The notes: generated from the letters alone by a model not told the origin. DNA of 64,000 nt from Achromobacter deleyi (GCF_902859705.1 NZ_CADIJO010000027.1:1-64000); one strand, 5' to 3'; shown: positions 47,490 through 56,292, numbered from the stretch's first letter. A program made the numbers and translations.

Positions 47490-47972
47490 ATGGACGTCTA
47501 CACCCGCCTACAAGCACTGCTGACCCAACACCAAGCTACCTTCCGCCTGATCTCCCACCCCGCTGCCGGCCGCTCGGTAGAAGTCGCCGCCGTCCGCGGC
47601 ACTGCCGTCAGCCAAGGCGCCAAGGCACTGGTCTGCCGTGTCAAGATCTCGTCCAACCAACGCAAGAACGTCCTCGCCGTCTTCCCCGCCGACCAGCAGG
47701 CCGACCTGGAAGCCATCGCCCGCGCCGCCGGCGGCAAGAAAGCCTCGCTGGCCTCCCAGGACCTTGCCCGCGAACTCACCGGCTGCGAAATCGGCGCCAT
47801 CCCGCCCTTCAGCTTCAACCCCGACCTGCACCTCATGGTCGACCCCACCCTGCGCCAACGCCACGATGAAATCGTCTTCAACGCCGGGCGGCTAGATGCG
47901 TCGATCCTGATGCGCACCGAAGACTACTTCCGGCTCGCCTCGCCGCAAGAAGCCCCGCTCATCAAAGGCTAG
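47490..47972 (+). CDS. YbaK/EbsC-family aminoacyl-tRNA deacylase
   Basis: 160-aa single-domain editing enzyme that hydrolyses mischarged tRNA. MDVYTRLQALLTQHQATFRL, then ALVCRVKISSNQRKNVLAVF with the conserved Lys, and the family GxxxP loop GCEIGAIPPFSF. The C-terminal half has VFNAGRLDASILMRTEDYF. It could be a Cys-tRNA(Pro) or Ala-tRNA(Pro) deacylase; the sequence does not decide. The ATG at 47490 is the first sensible start after the upstream repeat. Confidence 0.88.
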   Translation: MDVYTRLQALLTQHQATFRLISHPAAGRSVEVAAVRGTAVSQGAKALVCRVKISSNQRKNVLAVFPADQQADLEAIARAAGGKKASLASQDLARELTGCEIGAIPPFSFNPDLHLMVDPTLRQRHDEIVFNAGRLDASILMRTEDYFRLASPQEAPLIKG

Positions 47973-48003
47973 ACCCCCCACGAACCCGCGCCCCGAGGCC
48001 GCC

Positions 48004-49986
48004 TTGTCCCGCCCGACCCACCCACCGCGCGCACGCGCTTCCAACATGCGCTGGCTCATGAGCCTGGCGCACATGGAGCCGTCGCCCGTCAGCCGCTGGG
48101 TCGCCCTGCGCGCCGCCCTGGCCATCGGCCTGCCCACCGCCGTCGGCCTGGTCCTGGACCAAAGCGCGGCCGCCGCCCTGGTCGCGCTGGGCGCCTTGCC
48201 CGCCATCACCGGCGACAACGGCGGCCCCTACCGCAACCGCGCCCTGTCCATCGGGTCCACCGTCTTCGGCGGCGCGCTGGGCTACTTCCTGGGCAACCTC
48301 CTGTCCGGCCACGGCCTCTGGAGCGCCGCCGGCATGACCGTGCTGGTGCTCATTGCCAGCCTCGTCGGCACCTTCAACAACATCGCCGCCGTCGCCACGC
48401 TGCAATTCGCCACCTACGTCATCGTCGGCACCAGCCTCACCTCGACCTTGCCGCCCTGGCTGCCGTCGGTGCTGGTGGGGGCCGGCGGCCTGTTCGGCCT
48501 GGCACTCACGCTGCTGGGCTGGGTCGTCAACCCCATCGCGCCGGAACGCGCCGCCGTCGCCACCGCCTATCGCAAGCTGGCGGCCATGTTCGCGGCCATC
48601 GGCACCTCGCGCATCATGGCGGCGCGGCGCGACATGGAAGCCGCGCTGACCACCGCCTACGACACCGTGCTGGCCGCCCGCCGCCGCGCCGCCGGCCCGT
48701 CGCCCCGGCTGGCCCGGCTGGCCGCGCAACTGCAAGCCTGTACGCCGCTGTCCGACGCCGCGTTGGCGCTGGCCCGCGCCGGACGGGTGCTGCCGCACGA
48801 AGGCGCCCGCGTCATGAACCACCTGGCCGACCGCGTCGAAAACGACGCCCCGCCCGCGCCCGCCGACGACATCGCCACCTTGCGCAGCGCGGGGCTGGAT
48901 GCCCTGGCCGATGCGCTGGCGCGCGTGCAGCCGCTGCTGGACGGCAGCGGCCCCGCCCAGCCCGACGCCTTTCCCGCCCTGCCGCCCGCGCGGCCGCGCA
49001 CCCCGTGGCGCGTGCTGGCGCGCACCTACCGGCCCGGTCCGACCACGGTGCGCTACCTGGTGCGATTGGGGCTATGCCTGATCGCCGCCGAAGTCGTCGC
49101 CCACGCCTTCGCGCTGCCGCGTTCCTACTGGGTGCCGCTGATCGTCGTGGTGGTGTTCAAGCCCAACTTCGGTTCAGTCTTTGCCCGCGCGCTGCAAAGC
49201 TGCGCCGGCAGCGTGGTGGGCGTGGCCATCAGCGCCACCGTGCTGGCGCTGGACCGCAGCGGCATCGCCAGCCTGGTCACCGTGGTGGCGCTGGCGGCGC
49301 TTTTGCCCTGGTCGATCCGCCGCAACTACGGCCTGTTCTCGGCCATCCTGCTGCCCATCCTGATGCTGCTGATCGGCGCCCTGCAGCCGGGCAGCTGGCC
49401 CATCGCGCTGGCGCGGCTAGTGGATGTGGCCGTGGCCGCCGGCATCGTGCTGGCGGTGGGCTACCTGCCCTGGATGCGCCTTGAACGCCACAACCTGGAC
49501 CAGGCCGTGGCCACCGCCATCGATACGCTGGCCGCCTATCTCAACACCGTATTCCAGGCCGATGGCGCCACCCGCCACGACCTGCGCGCACAAGCCTACG
49601 CTCGGCTGTCGGACCTGCGCATCGCGCTGCAACGCGGCCTGTCCGAACCTCGCCTGGTCAGCCGCCGGGCATTGGCGTGGTGGCCGGTGGAAGTGGCGCT
49701 GGAACGCGTGGCCAACGCCATATCGGACACCGCCTGGTCGCTGCCCGCCGACCAGACGCCGCCCACGCCCGCCGAACTGGCGCAACTGGCCGGCGCCTTG
49801 CATGCCATGGCCGAGGCCGTGGCGCAGGGCGGCCCCGTGGCCGCTGACGTCATCGACGCGCCCGTGCCTGCGCTGCACGAAGCGGCCGCCGCCATCGAGT
49901 CCTTGCGCGCCACGCTGGCCGGCCCGGAATTCGCGGCCACGCCAGGCAAGCCCGCCCCTTCCTCATCGAACGTCCACCAGGTCTGA
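48004..49986 (+). CDS. FUSC-family membrane exporter (YccS/AaeB-like)
   Basis: About 660 aa with two blocks of transmembrane helices (about 30-170 and 345-495) around soluble regions, the FUSC layout. Segments: IGLPTAVGLVLDQSAAAALV, GSTVFGGALGYFLGNLLSGH, and YWVPLIVVVVFKPNFGSVFA. The TTG at 48004 has GAGG upstream; an ATG at 48046 would drop 14 residues and is nearly as likely. No membrane-fusion partner is adjacent. Substrate unknown. Confidence 0.85.
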   Translation: MSRPTHPPRARASNMRWLMSLAHMEPSPVSRWVALRAALAIGLPTAVGLVLDQSAAAALVALGALPAITGDNGGPYRNRALSIGSTVFGGALGYFLGNLLSGHGLWSAAGMTVLVLIASLVGTFNNIAAVATLQFATYVIVGTSLTSTLPPWLPSVLVGAGGLFGLALTLLGWVVNPIAPERAAVATAYRKLAAMFAAIGTSRIMAARRDMEAALTTAYDTVLAARRRAAGPSPRLARLAAQLQACTPLSDAALALARAGRVLPHEGARVMNHLADRVENDAPPAPADDIATLRSAGLDALADALARVQPLLDGSGPAQPDAFPALPPARPRTPWRVLARTYRPGPTTVRYLVRLGLCLIAAEVVAHAFALPRSYWVPLIVVVVFKPNFGSVFARALQSCAGSVVGVAISATVLALDRSGIASLVTVVALAALLPWSIRRNYGLFSAILLPILMLLIGALQPGSWPIALARLVDVAVAAGIVLAVGYLPWMRLERHNLDQAVATAIDTLAAYLNTVFQADGATRHDLRAQAYARLSDLRIALQRGLSEPRLVSRRALAWWPVEVALERVANAISDTAWSLPADQTPPTPAELAQLAGALHAMAEAVAQGGPVAADVIDAPVPALHEAAAAIESLRATLAGPEFAATPGKPAPSSSNVHQV

Positions 49987-49989
49987 ACC

Positions 49990-50784
49990 ATGTGTCTCGC
50001 CGTCCTGGCCCTGCACGCCGTGCCGGGCATCCCCGTCCTGATCGCCGCCAACCGCGACGAATTCCACGCCCGGCCCACGCTGCCCGCGGCGCAATGGCCG
50101 GACGCGCCCAACGTCTATGGCGGCCGCGACGGCCTGGCCGGCGGCACCTGGATGGGCGCGACCACGGGCGGCCGCTATGCCCTGGTCACCAACTTTCGCG
50201 AGCCCGGCCGGCAGATCGCCGACGCGCCCTCGCGCGGCGCGCTGGTCGAAGACTTCCTGCGCGGCACGGCCACGCCCGCCGGGTACCTTGCCGCGGTCCA
50301 CGCCGCCGGCCAGGCCTACAACGGCTTCAACCTGATCGTGGGCGACGCCCGCGGCGCCTGGTACGCCAGCAACCGCGACGGCGCGCCGCGCGCATTGGCG
50401 CCCGGCGTCTACGCGCTGTCCAACCACCTGCTGGACACGCCCTGGCCCAAGCTGGCGCGCACCCGGGCGGCCTTTGAACGGGTGCTGCAGCACGATCCCC
50501 AGCCCGACCTGCCGGCGCTGTTCGCCGCCCTGGCCGACCGCCAGCCCGCCGACGATGCCGACCTGCCCGCCACCGGCCTGCCGCTGGATCGTGAAAGACT
50601 ATTGAGCAGCCCGTTCATCATCAGCCCAAACTATGGCACCCGCAGTTCCACCGTGCTGGCGCTGCACGACGGCGGCGCGGCCGAGCTGACCGAAAGGCGC
50701 TTCGCCCCCGACGGCTCGGCCAACGGCGAAAGCGCCCTGGCCTTTGCCTGGCGCGACGGCGCGGCAAGCGATATCCTGAAATGA
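49990..50784 (+). CDS. NRDE family protein (TANGO2-like)
   Basis: 264 aa. The family name motif is seen at the N-terminus: MCLAVLALHAVPGIPVLIAA NRDE. Further: GGRDGLAGGTWMGATTGGRY and ALVTNFREPGR. Cys2 follows the initiator as in Ntn-hydrolase-like proteins. Eukaryotic TANGO2 homologues are linked to heme or lipid handling; the bacterial role is unclear. It starts three bases after the FUSC stop. Confidence 0.9.
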   Translation: MCLAVLALHAVPGIPVLIAANRDEFHARPTLPAAQWPDAPNVYGGRDGLAGGTWMGATTGGRYALVTNFREPGRQIADAPSRGALVEDFLRGTATPAGYLAAVHAAGQAYNGFNLIVGDARGAWYASNRDGAPRALAPGVYALSNHLLDTPWPKLARTRAAFERVLQHDPQPDLPALFAALADRQPADDADLPATGLPLDRERLLSSPFIISPNYGTRSSTVLALHDGGAAELTERRFAPDGSANGESALAFAWRDGAASDILK

Positions 50785-50861
50785 GCCTCGGAAACCATCC
50801 ACGGGCATCCGTTTGCATCCGCGGCGAACTCGCGGCGCGCAAGACGGTCGAATTTCTGTCG

Positions 50862-50887
50862 CGTGATCAATCCGCGTGATCAATCCG
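50862..50887 (+). repeat. 13-bp tandem duplication in a leader
   Basis: CGTGATCAATCCG occurs twice back to back (50862-50874 and 50875-50887), each with a TGATCA palindrome, followed directly by TAAGGAG, the ribosome site of the next gene. Confidence 0.8.
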
Positions 50888-50900
50888 TAAGGAGACCCTT

Positions 50901-51335
50901 ATGAACAAGCGCATCGAACGCTGCACCGTGGCCGCCGTGATGGCCCTGGGCAGCCTGGCCGTCGCCGGCATCCTGACTACCGCCCAGGCGGCCCTGCCCG
51001 CCGTCAAGCACCAGGGCAGCGTGCAGTACGTCAGCGGCGGCATCGGCCTGGACGAATCCGAAGCCCTCAAGGCCGCCGCCAAGGACTACCCGCTGGCCCT
51101 GACCTTCGCCGCCCAGCGCGACGGCAAGGCCGACTACGTGGCCAACGTCGCCGTCAGCATCCAGGACGCCCATGGCAAGCAGGTGCTGAAAGCCGAATCC
51201 GAAGGCCCGTACATGCTGGTGAAACTGCCGGCCGGCAGCTACAAGGTGTCCGCCACCTTCAACGGCAAGGCGCAAGATCGCGAAGTGACCGTGCAGAACA
51301 GCGGCACGGCGCGCGCCGTGTTCGAATGGAAGTGA
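50901..51335 (+). CDS. Secreted carboxypeptidase-regulatory-like domain protein
   Basis: 144-aa exported protein. Signal peptide with charged start MNKRIERC, hydrophobic core and ALPAV-type cut after TTAQA (about residue 30). The mature part is beta-rich: NVAVSIQDAHGKQVLKAESE, GPYMLVKLPAGSYKVSATF, a pattern of carboxypeptidase regulatory/transthyretin-like folds. AAGGAG precedes the start. Function unknown; this type is common in Burkholderiales. Confidence 0.8.
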   Translation: MNKRIERCTVAAVMALGSLAVAGILTTAQAALPAVKHQGSVQYVSGGIGLDESEALKAAAKDYPLALTFAAQRDGKADYVANVAVSIQDAHGKQVLKAESEGPYMLVKLPAGSYKVSATFNGKAQDREVTVQNSGTARAVFEWK

Positions 51336-51353
51336 CGCAGCGCCTCGTGGCCT

Positions 51354-52349
51354 TCAGGGAAACGACGCCGAGGGGCTGCGGCCCTTGAAGGCATGCGCCG
51401 CCGCTTCGATTTCGTTGGTCCAGATCCCGCCGGTATAGCCGGCGGGCACGCGGCGCATGTCGTCCGGCGTATCGATGCCGGTTGAAAAGCCTTCGCCGTG
51501 ATAGGGTCCGATCAGGAACGGGACGCTGCCCACATCGCGCAGGCGCGCCTGGAATCGCCCCGGCCAGCCCCACAGCCACGGCGCGACATTGATCGGCACC
51601 ATCACCAGCATGCCGCGGCAGGCCTGCGGCGCATGCCCCGACCAGCCCAGCGCCACGTAGCGCAGCAGGCAGGATTTCAGGCCGGACCGGGTCAAGGTCG
51701 GCACCTCCGGCGCCAACTGGCGCAGGCGCGCCATCGGCTCGTCGCCGCCATAGGCCATGAAGTCGCGCCGCCGCTCGGGCGTCATGGCATTGAACACGCG
51801 GGCCAGGGCCTCGCCCTCGGCCGGATCACGGCTCTTGATGTTGACCAGGAAACGCTGGCGCGGAAAAGCAGCCAGCACCTCGTCCAGCGTCGGCATCAGC
51901 CCCACCCCAAGGCCGCGGAACGGAAACGTCTTGCCGCCGTCCGCCGTATAGCCATAGCCGATATCCAGCGCCTTGAGCTGGGCCATGGAATGGTCACGCG
52001 TCACGCCCTGGCCGTCGGTGCGGCAGTCCAGCGTCCAGTCATGGAACACGGCGAACTGGCCATCGGTGGTCGGATGCACGTCGATTTCGACGATGTCGGC
52101 GCCGGCCTGGATACTGGCGCGCATCGACGCGATCGTGTTTTCCAGGTAGCCGTGGACGGGCGGCACGATCCGCGTGGCCGTGCAGGTATCGGGCTGCATG
52201 CCGGCGGTATCGTAGCGCTGCGCGATGCCGCGGTGCGCCAGCAGCGTCGGCAGCGCGCCCGGCTCGGACGTCGTCCAGTCGGCATTGCCCACATACAGCA
52301 GCGCCACCGCCACGACGGCCACGCCCGCCGCGATACGCCGTTTGCGCAC
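51354..52349 (-). CDS. Glycerophosphodiester phosphodiesterase
   Basis: 331 aa with an N-terminal membrane anchor or signal (AGVAVVAVALLYVGNADW). The GDPD catalytic site is present: LAHRGIAQR, YLENTIASMRASIQAGADIV with EIDVHPTTDGQFAVFHDWTL (metal-binding Glu/Asp and catalytic His). It would release glycerol-3-phosphate in the periplasm, which may feed GlpD. It starts with GTG just after the stop of the MAPEG gene. Confidence 0.9.
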   Translation of the reverse strand: MRKRRIAAGVAVVAVALLYVGNADWTTSEPGALPTLLAHRGIAQRYDTAGMQPDTCTATRIVPPVHGYLENTIASMRASIQAGADIVEIDVHPTTDGQFAVFHDWTLDCRTDGQGVTRDHSMAQLKALDIGYGYTADGGKTFPFRGLGVGLMPTLDEVLAAFPRQRFLVNIKSRDPAEGEALARVFNAMTPERRRDFMAYGGDEPMARLRQLAPEVPTLTRSGLKSCLLRYVALGWSGHAPQACRGMLVMVPINVAPWLWGWPGRFQARLRDVGSVPFLIGPYHGEGFSTGIDTPDDMRRVPAGYTGGIWTNEIEAAAHAFKGRSPSASFP

Positions 52350-52353
52350 GCGG

Positions 52354-52728
52354 CTACACGCCCGAGAACAGAATGGCGATCGTAAAGCCCATGCTGATCG
52401 CCCACACCAGCGAACGCAGCGCGCCCCAGCCGGCCAGGTACATCGCCAGATAGCCCAACCGCACGCCCAGCCAGCACGCCATCAGCGTGGCCACGTGCGC
52501 GGGCGGCGCCTGGGTGTACAGCGCGAACAGCACCGCGCCGAAAAAGAACGGCAGCGCTTCGAAGGTGTTGATCTGCGCCGCATTGGCGCGGGCGCGCCAG
52601 CCTTCCTGGCGGGCCAGCCAGGCGCGCGGATCGTTGTTGTCGAACTTCTTGCCGCCGGCCTTGGCCACGATCGTCGACACGAACGGCAGGATTGCTGCCG
52701 CCAACATCAACCAGGCGATCATTTTCAT
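52354..52728 (-). CDS. MAPEG family membrane protein
   Basis: 124 aa, four predicted helices. The MAPEG signature lies in ANAAQINTFEALPFFFGAVL, and an Arg-rich loop precedes it. Eukaryotic relatives handle glutathione and eicosanoids; bacterial roles are poorly known. The start ATG at 52728 is divergent from the CPBP protease gene. Confidence 0.88.
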   Translation of the reverse strand: MKMIAWLMLAAAILPFVSTIVAKAGGKKFDNNDPRAWLARQEGWRARANAAQINTFEALPFFFGAVLFALYTQAPPAHVATLMACWLGVRLGYLAMYLAGWGALRSLVWAISMGFTIAILFSGV

Positions 52729-52862
52729 TGTTGCTCCTTGTGCGGGCAGGCCCGCCGATTCGCGGCCGGCCCTTGCCGCCGCTGCGGCATGGTCGCCTGA
52801 AAGCGCGGAAATGAAAAGCCCGAGGCGCTTACACTGGCTGCCGTTTCATCGCAGGAAGATTC

Positions 52863-53714
52863 ATGCCGCTCGCCTCTCCCGGTTCGCTCTTGTTCCTGGC
52901 CGCCGCCCTGTTGTGGCTGCCGGCCACCCGCCGTTGGTCGCTGCTGCCGCTGACCGCGGCCTACGCCTGGGCCTGGACCGAAGGCGGCATCGAGCCGCTG
53001 GCCCTGGCCTGGCCCGCGCTGCTGTTCATGGCCGCCATGCTGGTCCGCCCTGCCTCGCCGCCCGCCCTGCGCGCTGCCGGCCACACCCTGTTCCTGGCGC
53101 TGGCCGTGCTGCTGTTCCTGCATTGGTTGCCGGGCTTTCACAACCCGCTGGTCATCCCGCGCACCGCGCTGACGCCCGACGCCGTGCCCTTCGGCATGTA
53201 CCTGAACCTGGACAAGCCGCTGGTCGCATTCTGGGTCATCCTGGCCGCCGCACCCGTCATGGCCGGCGCCAACGCGCGCGCCACGGTCGGCGCTGCGCTG
53301 GCCGCCTGCGCCGCCGCCATCGCAGCCTGCCTGGGGCTGGCCTTGTTGCTGGGTGTGGTGGGATGGGCGCCGAAATGGCCGGCGTCCGGCTGGCTTTGGC
53401 TGGTCAACAACGCCTTGCTGGTGACCCTGGCTGAAGAAGCGCTGTTTCGCGGCTACGTGCAGCAGCGCCTGGCGCACTGCTGGCGCGGCCAGCGCTGGGG
53501 CGCGACGGCCGCGCTAGCGGTCGCCGCGCTGCTCTTCGGCCTGGCGCACTACGCCGGCGGCTGGCAGTGGATGCTGCTGGCAGGCATTGCCGGCGTCGGC
53601 TACGGCGTGGCCTATCGCTATGGCGGCCTGGCCGCCGCCGTGCTGGCCCACCTGGGCCTGAACGCCGCGCACTACGGGCTGTTCACCTACCCGATGCGCG
53701 CGGCCCTGCATTGA
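52863..53714 (+). CDS. CPBP family intramembrane metalloprotease
   Basis: 283 aa, about eight hydrophobic helices. Catalytic motifs of the Rce1-like fold: EEALFRGYVQQRL (EExxxR) near residue 190, FGLAHYAGG (FxxxH) and HLGLNAAHYG (HxxxN). All are intact. Members process prenylated or peptide substrates; the target here is unknown. Its stop is three bases from the convergent OYE stop. Confidence 0.9.
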   Translation: MPLASPGSLLFLAAALLWLPATRRWSLLPLTAAYAWAWTEGGIEPLALAWPALLFMAAMLVRPASPPALRAAGHTLFLALAVLLFLHWLPGFHNPLVIPRTALTPDAVPFGMYLNLDKPLVAFWVILAAAPVMAGANARATVGAALAACAAAIAACLGLALLLGVVGWAPKWPASGWLWLVNNALLVTLAEEALFRGYVQQRLAHCWRGQRWGATAALAVAALLFGLAHYAGGWQWMLLAGIAGVGYGVAYRYGGLAAAVLAHLGLNAAHYGLFTYPMRAALH

Positions 53715-53717
53715 GAT

Positions 53718-54773
53718 TCAGGCCGCCAGGGCCGGATAGTCGGTATAGCCGGCGGCGCCCGCCGAATAGAACGTCGACGAGTCCGGCGCGTTCAACGGCG
53801 CGTTCTTGGCGAAACGCTGCGCCAGATCCGGGTTGGCGATGTACTGCACGCCAAACGCCACCGCATCCACGCGGCCTGCTTCGATGGCGGCTTCGGCCGA
53901 TTCACGCGTGTAGCCTTCGTTGCCGATGTACACGCCGCCGAACGCTTCGCGCAGTTGCGGGCCGATGCTGTCCGCGCCCTCGTGCTCGCGCACGCACAGG
54001 AACGCCAGGCTACGGCGGCGCGCCGCACGCGCCACATAGCTGAACGTCGTCAGCGGATCCGAATCGCCCATCGTGTGCGAATCGCCGCGCGGCGACAGGT
54101 GCAGGCCAACCCGGCCCGCGCCCCACACGCTCACGCACGCGTCGATCACTTCCAGCATCAGGCGGGCGCGGCCTTCCAGCGAACCGCCGTAGCCATCCGT
54201 GCGGTGATTGGTGCTGTCCTGCAGGAACTGGTCCAGCAGATAGCCATTGGCGCCGTGCACTTCCACGCCATCGAAACCCGCTTCCTTGGCCAGCAGCGCG
54301 CCACGGCGGTAGGCCTCGACCACGCCCGGCATTTCATCCGTTTCCAGCGCGCGCGGCACCACATAGCCGCGCTTCGGTCGCACCAGGCTCACGTGCCCGT
54401 CCGCCGCAATCGCGCTGGGCGCCACCGGCAGTTCACCGTTCAGGAACACCGGATCGGAAATCCGGCCCACGTGCCACAGCTGCGCAAAAATACGGCCGCC
54501 GGCGGCATGCACCGCGTCCGTCACCTTGCGCCAGCCCTTGACCTGGTCTTGCGACCACAGCCCCGGCGTATCGGCATAGCCCACGCCCTGCGGCGTCACC
54601 GAGGTCGCCTCGGTCAGGATCAGCCCGGCGCCGGCGCGCTGGACGTAATACTCGGCCATCAGTTCATTGGGCACCCGGCCTTCGCTGGCCCGCTGGCGGG
54701 TCAACGGGGCCATGATGATGCGGTTCGGCAGGGTCAGATCGCCCACGCGCAGGGGTTCAAACAACTGGCTCAT
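53718..54773 (-). CDS. Old-yellow-enzyme family alkene reductase (NemA-like)
   Basis: 351-aa FMN enzyme that reduces activated alkenes, nitrate esters or maleimides. MSQLFEPLRVGDLTLPNRII, MAPLTRQRASEG, then HGANGYLLDQFLQDSTNHRT and DGYGGSLEGRARLMLEV, the OYE hallmarks. The FMN and substrate His/Asn residues are retained. It lies 47 bases after the ArsR gene, and the two are probably cotranscribed and stress-induced. Confidence 0.93.
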   Translation of the reverse strand: MSQLFEPLRVGDLTLPNRIIMAPLTRQRASEGRVPNELMAEYYVQRAGAGLILTEATSVTPQGVGYADTPGLWSQDQVKGWRKVTDAVHAAGGRIFAQLWHVGRISDPVFLNGELPVAPSAIAADGHVSLVRPKRGYVVPRALETDEMPGVVEAYRRGALLAKEAGFDGVEVHGANGYLLDQFLQDSTNHRTDGYGGSLEGRARLMLEVIDACVSVWGAGRVGLHLSPRGDSHTMGDSDPLTTFSYVARAARRRSLAFLCVREHEGADSIGPQLREAFGGVYIGNEGYTRESAEAAIEAGRVDAVAFGVQYIANPDLAQRFAKNAPLNAPDSSTFYSAGAAGYTDYPALAA

Positions 54774-54820
54774 ACAAACAATCCTTGCCCGGGGCTCGGG
54801 CGCTGGGTAGCGGCGGCAGG

Positions 54821-55162
54821 CTACATATCTTGGTTCAATTGCTGCAAAAACGCGGCAATCACGGCTTCATTGCGACGAAAGAACACCCACTGCCCCACCT
54901 TCGTGGGCGTAATCAGCCCCGCGCGCTGCAGCACCGCCAGGTGTGAAGACACCGTGGACTGCGACAGCCCGCAGCGCCCATCGATATGGCCCGCGCACAC
55001 CCCGTTTTCAAAGGTATGCCCCGGCCGTTCCTCGAAGTGCGCTTCCGGCGTCTTCAACCACGCCAGAATCTCGCGGCGCACCGGATTGGCCAACGCCTTG
55101 AGAATGGCGTCGGCATCAATCACCGGAGCGGCCGCCGTAGCGGTGGAAGGAAGGGTCGTCAT
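54821..55162 (-). CDS. ArsR-family repressor of the OYE gene
   Basis: 113 aa. Winged helix: ILKALANPVRREILAWLKTP, CGLSQSTVSSHLAVLQRAGL, then VGQWVFFRRNEAVIAAFLQQ. Cysteines in GVCAGHIDGRCGL (about 56-64) could sense electrophiles or metals. I used the ATG at 55162; a TTG at 55177 is possible. A perfect dyad lies upstream. Confidence 0.88.
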   Translation of the reverse strand: MTTLPSTATAAAPVIDADAILKALANPVRREILAWLKTPEAHFEERPGHTFENGVCAGHIDGRCGLSQSTVSSHLAVLQRAGLITPTKVGQWVFFRRNEAVIAAFLQQLNQDM

Positions 55163-55189
55163 ATTCAAATATCGCAATTTATCGAATCT

Positions 55190-55211
55190 TATATCGAGAC
55201 ATCTCGATATA
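55190..55211. promoter_or_regulatory. Palindromic operator upstream of the ArsR gene
   Basis: TATATCGAGA-CA-TCTCGATATA, a perfect 10-bp dyad. A partial copy, ATCGAATCTTATATCGAGAC, adjoins on the left, and ATATCG recurs at 55168. The region is unusually A/T-rich for this genome. ArsR-type autorepression is expected. Confidence 0.75.
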
Positions 55212-55257
55212 TAGTCATGCCCCTACAGGCCAAGGGGCTATCCACCCCCAAAACCGC

Positions 55258-55674
55258 CTACTCGCCCTGCACCCGCCCCCGCAACCGCTTCACCTCGCCA
55301 TGCAGCACCTTGCGCTGCACCCGCCGCCGTTGCGAAGCCCGCGTCGGCTTCGTCGCCCGCCGCGGCTTCTCGACCTTAGCCGCCGCCCGCACCAGATTCA
55401 CCAGCCGCTCGATCGCCTCGGCCCGGTTCTTTTCCTGGCTGCGAAACGACTGCGACTTGATGACGATCACGCCATCCTTCGAAATCCGATGATCACTCAG
55501 CCCACACAAGGCATCCTTGATCTCGTCCGGCAACGACGACGCCCGCACATCAAACCGCAGATGCACGGCACTGGAAACCTTATTGACGTTCTGCCCCCCC
55601 GCGCCCTGCGCCCGGATCATCGAGAACTCGAGCTCGCGCTCGTCAATATAGAGAGAATCTTGAACATGAAACAT
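55258..55674 (-). CDS. arfB: Alternative ribosome-rescue factor ArfB
   Basis: 138-aa peptidyl-tRNA hydrolase that frees ribosomes stalled without a stop codon. The catalytic GGQ is in SMIRAQGAGGQNVNKVSSAV (near residue 28). The C-terminal tail is strongly basic (KPRRATKPTRASQRRRVQRK), as needed to enter the empty mRNA channel. The ATG at 55674 opens MFHVQDSLYIDERELEFSM. Length and tail match ArfB (YaeJ). Confidence 0.92.
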   Translation of the reverse strand: MFHVQDSLYIDERELEFSMIRAQGAGGQNVNKVSSAVHLRFDVRASSLPDEIKDALCGLSDHRISKDGVIVIKSQSFRSQEKNRAEAIERLVNLVRAAAKVEKPRRATKPTRASQRRRVQRKVLHGEVKRLRGRVQGE

Positions 55675-55996
55675 AGCGCGAGAGTATATAAGCCTTCCCC
55701 ACCAAGCCCGCTGGAACACAAGGGCACAACACAATCCAGCCCCAGCCAAGCCCTCCACCATCCCGCAAGCCACAACTCGCCCTCAAGGGCGGGCGCAAGC
55801 CCGCCACCGCCCCACCCCACGCCGGAATGGTCACCGCCCCCAACGACAGCACGCCCTACACCAGCGCGCAGCGCACCCCCGCCGACGTCAGACACCACGT
55901 AAGCCGATGAGGCCGCCCGCGCGGCCGAAAGCGGCGGGCCCCGCAAACCTCTAGGCAAGCCCCGACCTAGCAACGCCCCAATTCTCGAACCCCGTA
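55675..55996. other. Intergenic region before repeat copy 2
   Basis: About 320 bases, C-rich, between arfB and the inverted-repeat element. The arfB promoter should lie near 55675-55700, where AGTATATAAG is A/T-rich. A GC-rich stem is possible around 55910-55945. No gene, riboswitch or repeat was recognised; open frames here are Pro/Ala-rich and not gene-like. Confidence 0.5.
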
Positions 55997-56160
55997 GCCC
56001 GCGGGGCTGGGCCTTGTTGTGGCGAGCAACCTCGATGCGCCCGAGGGAATCTGAAGGAGGAGCCGAAGGCTCGGACGAAGATGACGAAGGGGCAGTCCGG
56101 AGCGAAGGCTCCGGACCGCAATCGTGGGCGCTCGCCACAACAAGGCCCAGCCCCGCGGGC
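55997..56160. repeat. Long inverted-repeat element, copy 2
   Basis: 164-bp element in the same orientation as copy 1, with perfect 31-bp terminal inverted repeats (55997-56027 and 56130-56160) and the same internal hairpin (56095-56116). The stems of the two copies differ at two adjacent base pairs with both arms changed (TG/CA in copy 1, GC/GC in copy 2), and a few loop indels exist. It lies between arfB and queE and is followed by the shared CGACCTACGAAGC. Confidence 0.9.
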
Positions 56161-56292
56161 GACCTACGAAGCAACATCAGCGGCAAGCAACAAAACCGCC
56201 CCAACCGAACAACAAACCCCGCCAAGAATCCCCCATCCCCCAGAAAGACTAAAATACCCCGCTTTTGCCCCATTCCAGCCCCCCGCAAGTCC

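Noticed and set aside
50862-50887. CRISPR-like or satellite repeat
   Set aside because: Only two 13-bp units without spacers; a simple tandem duplication.
55300-55902. A 200-codon plus-strand frame spanning arfB and the gap after it
   Set aside because: First half is antisense to arfB; second half is Pro/Ser/Thr-rich intergenic sequence without gene features.
56161-56292. preQ1 riboswitch before queE
   Set aside because: I looked for the short C-rich/A-rich preQ1 aptamer in the leader and saw no convincing match.
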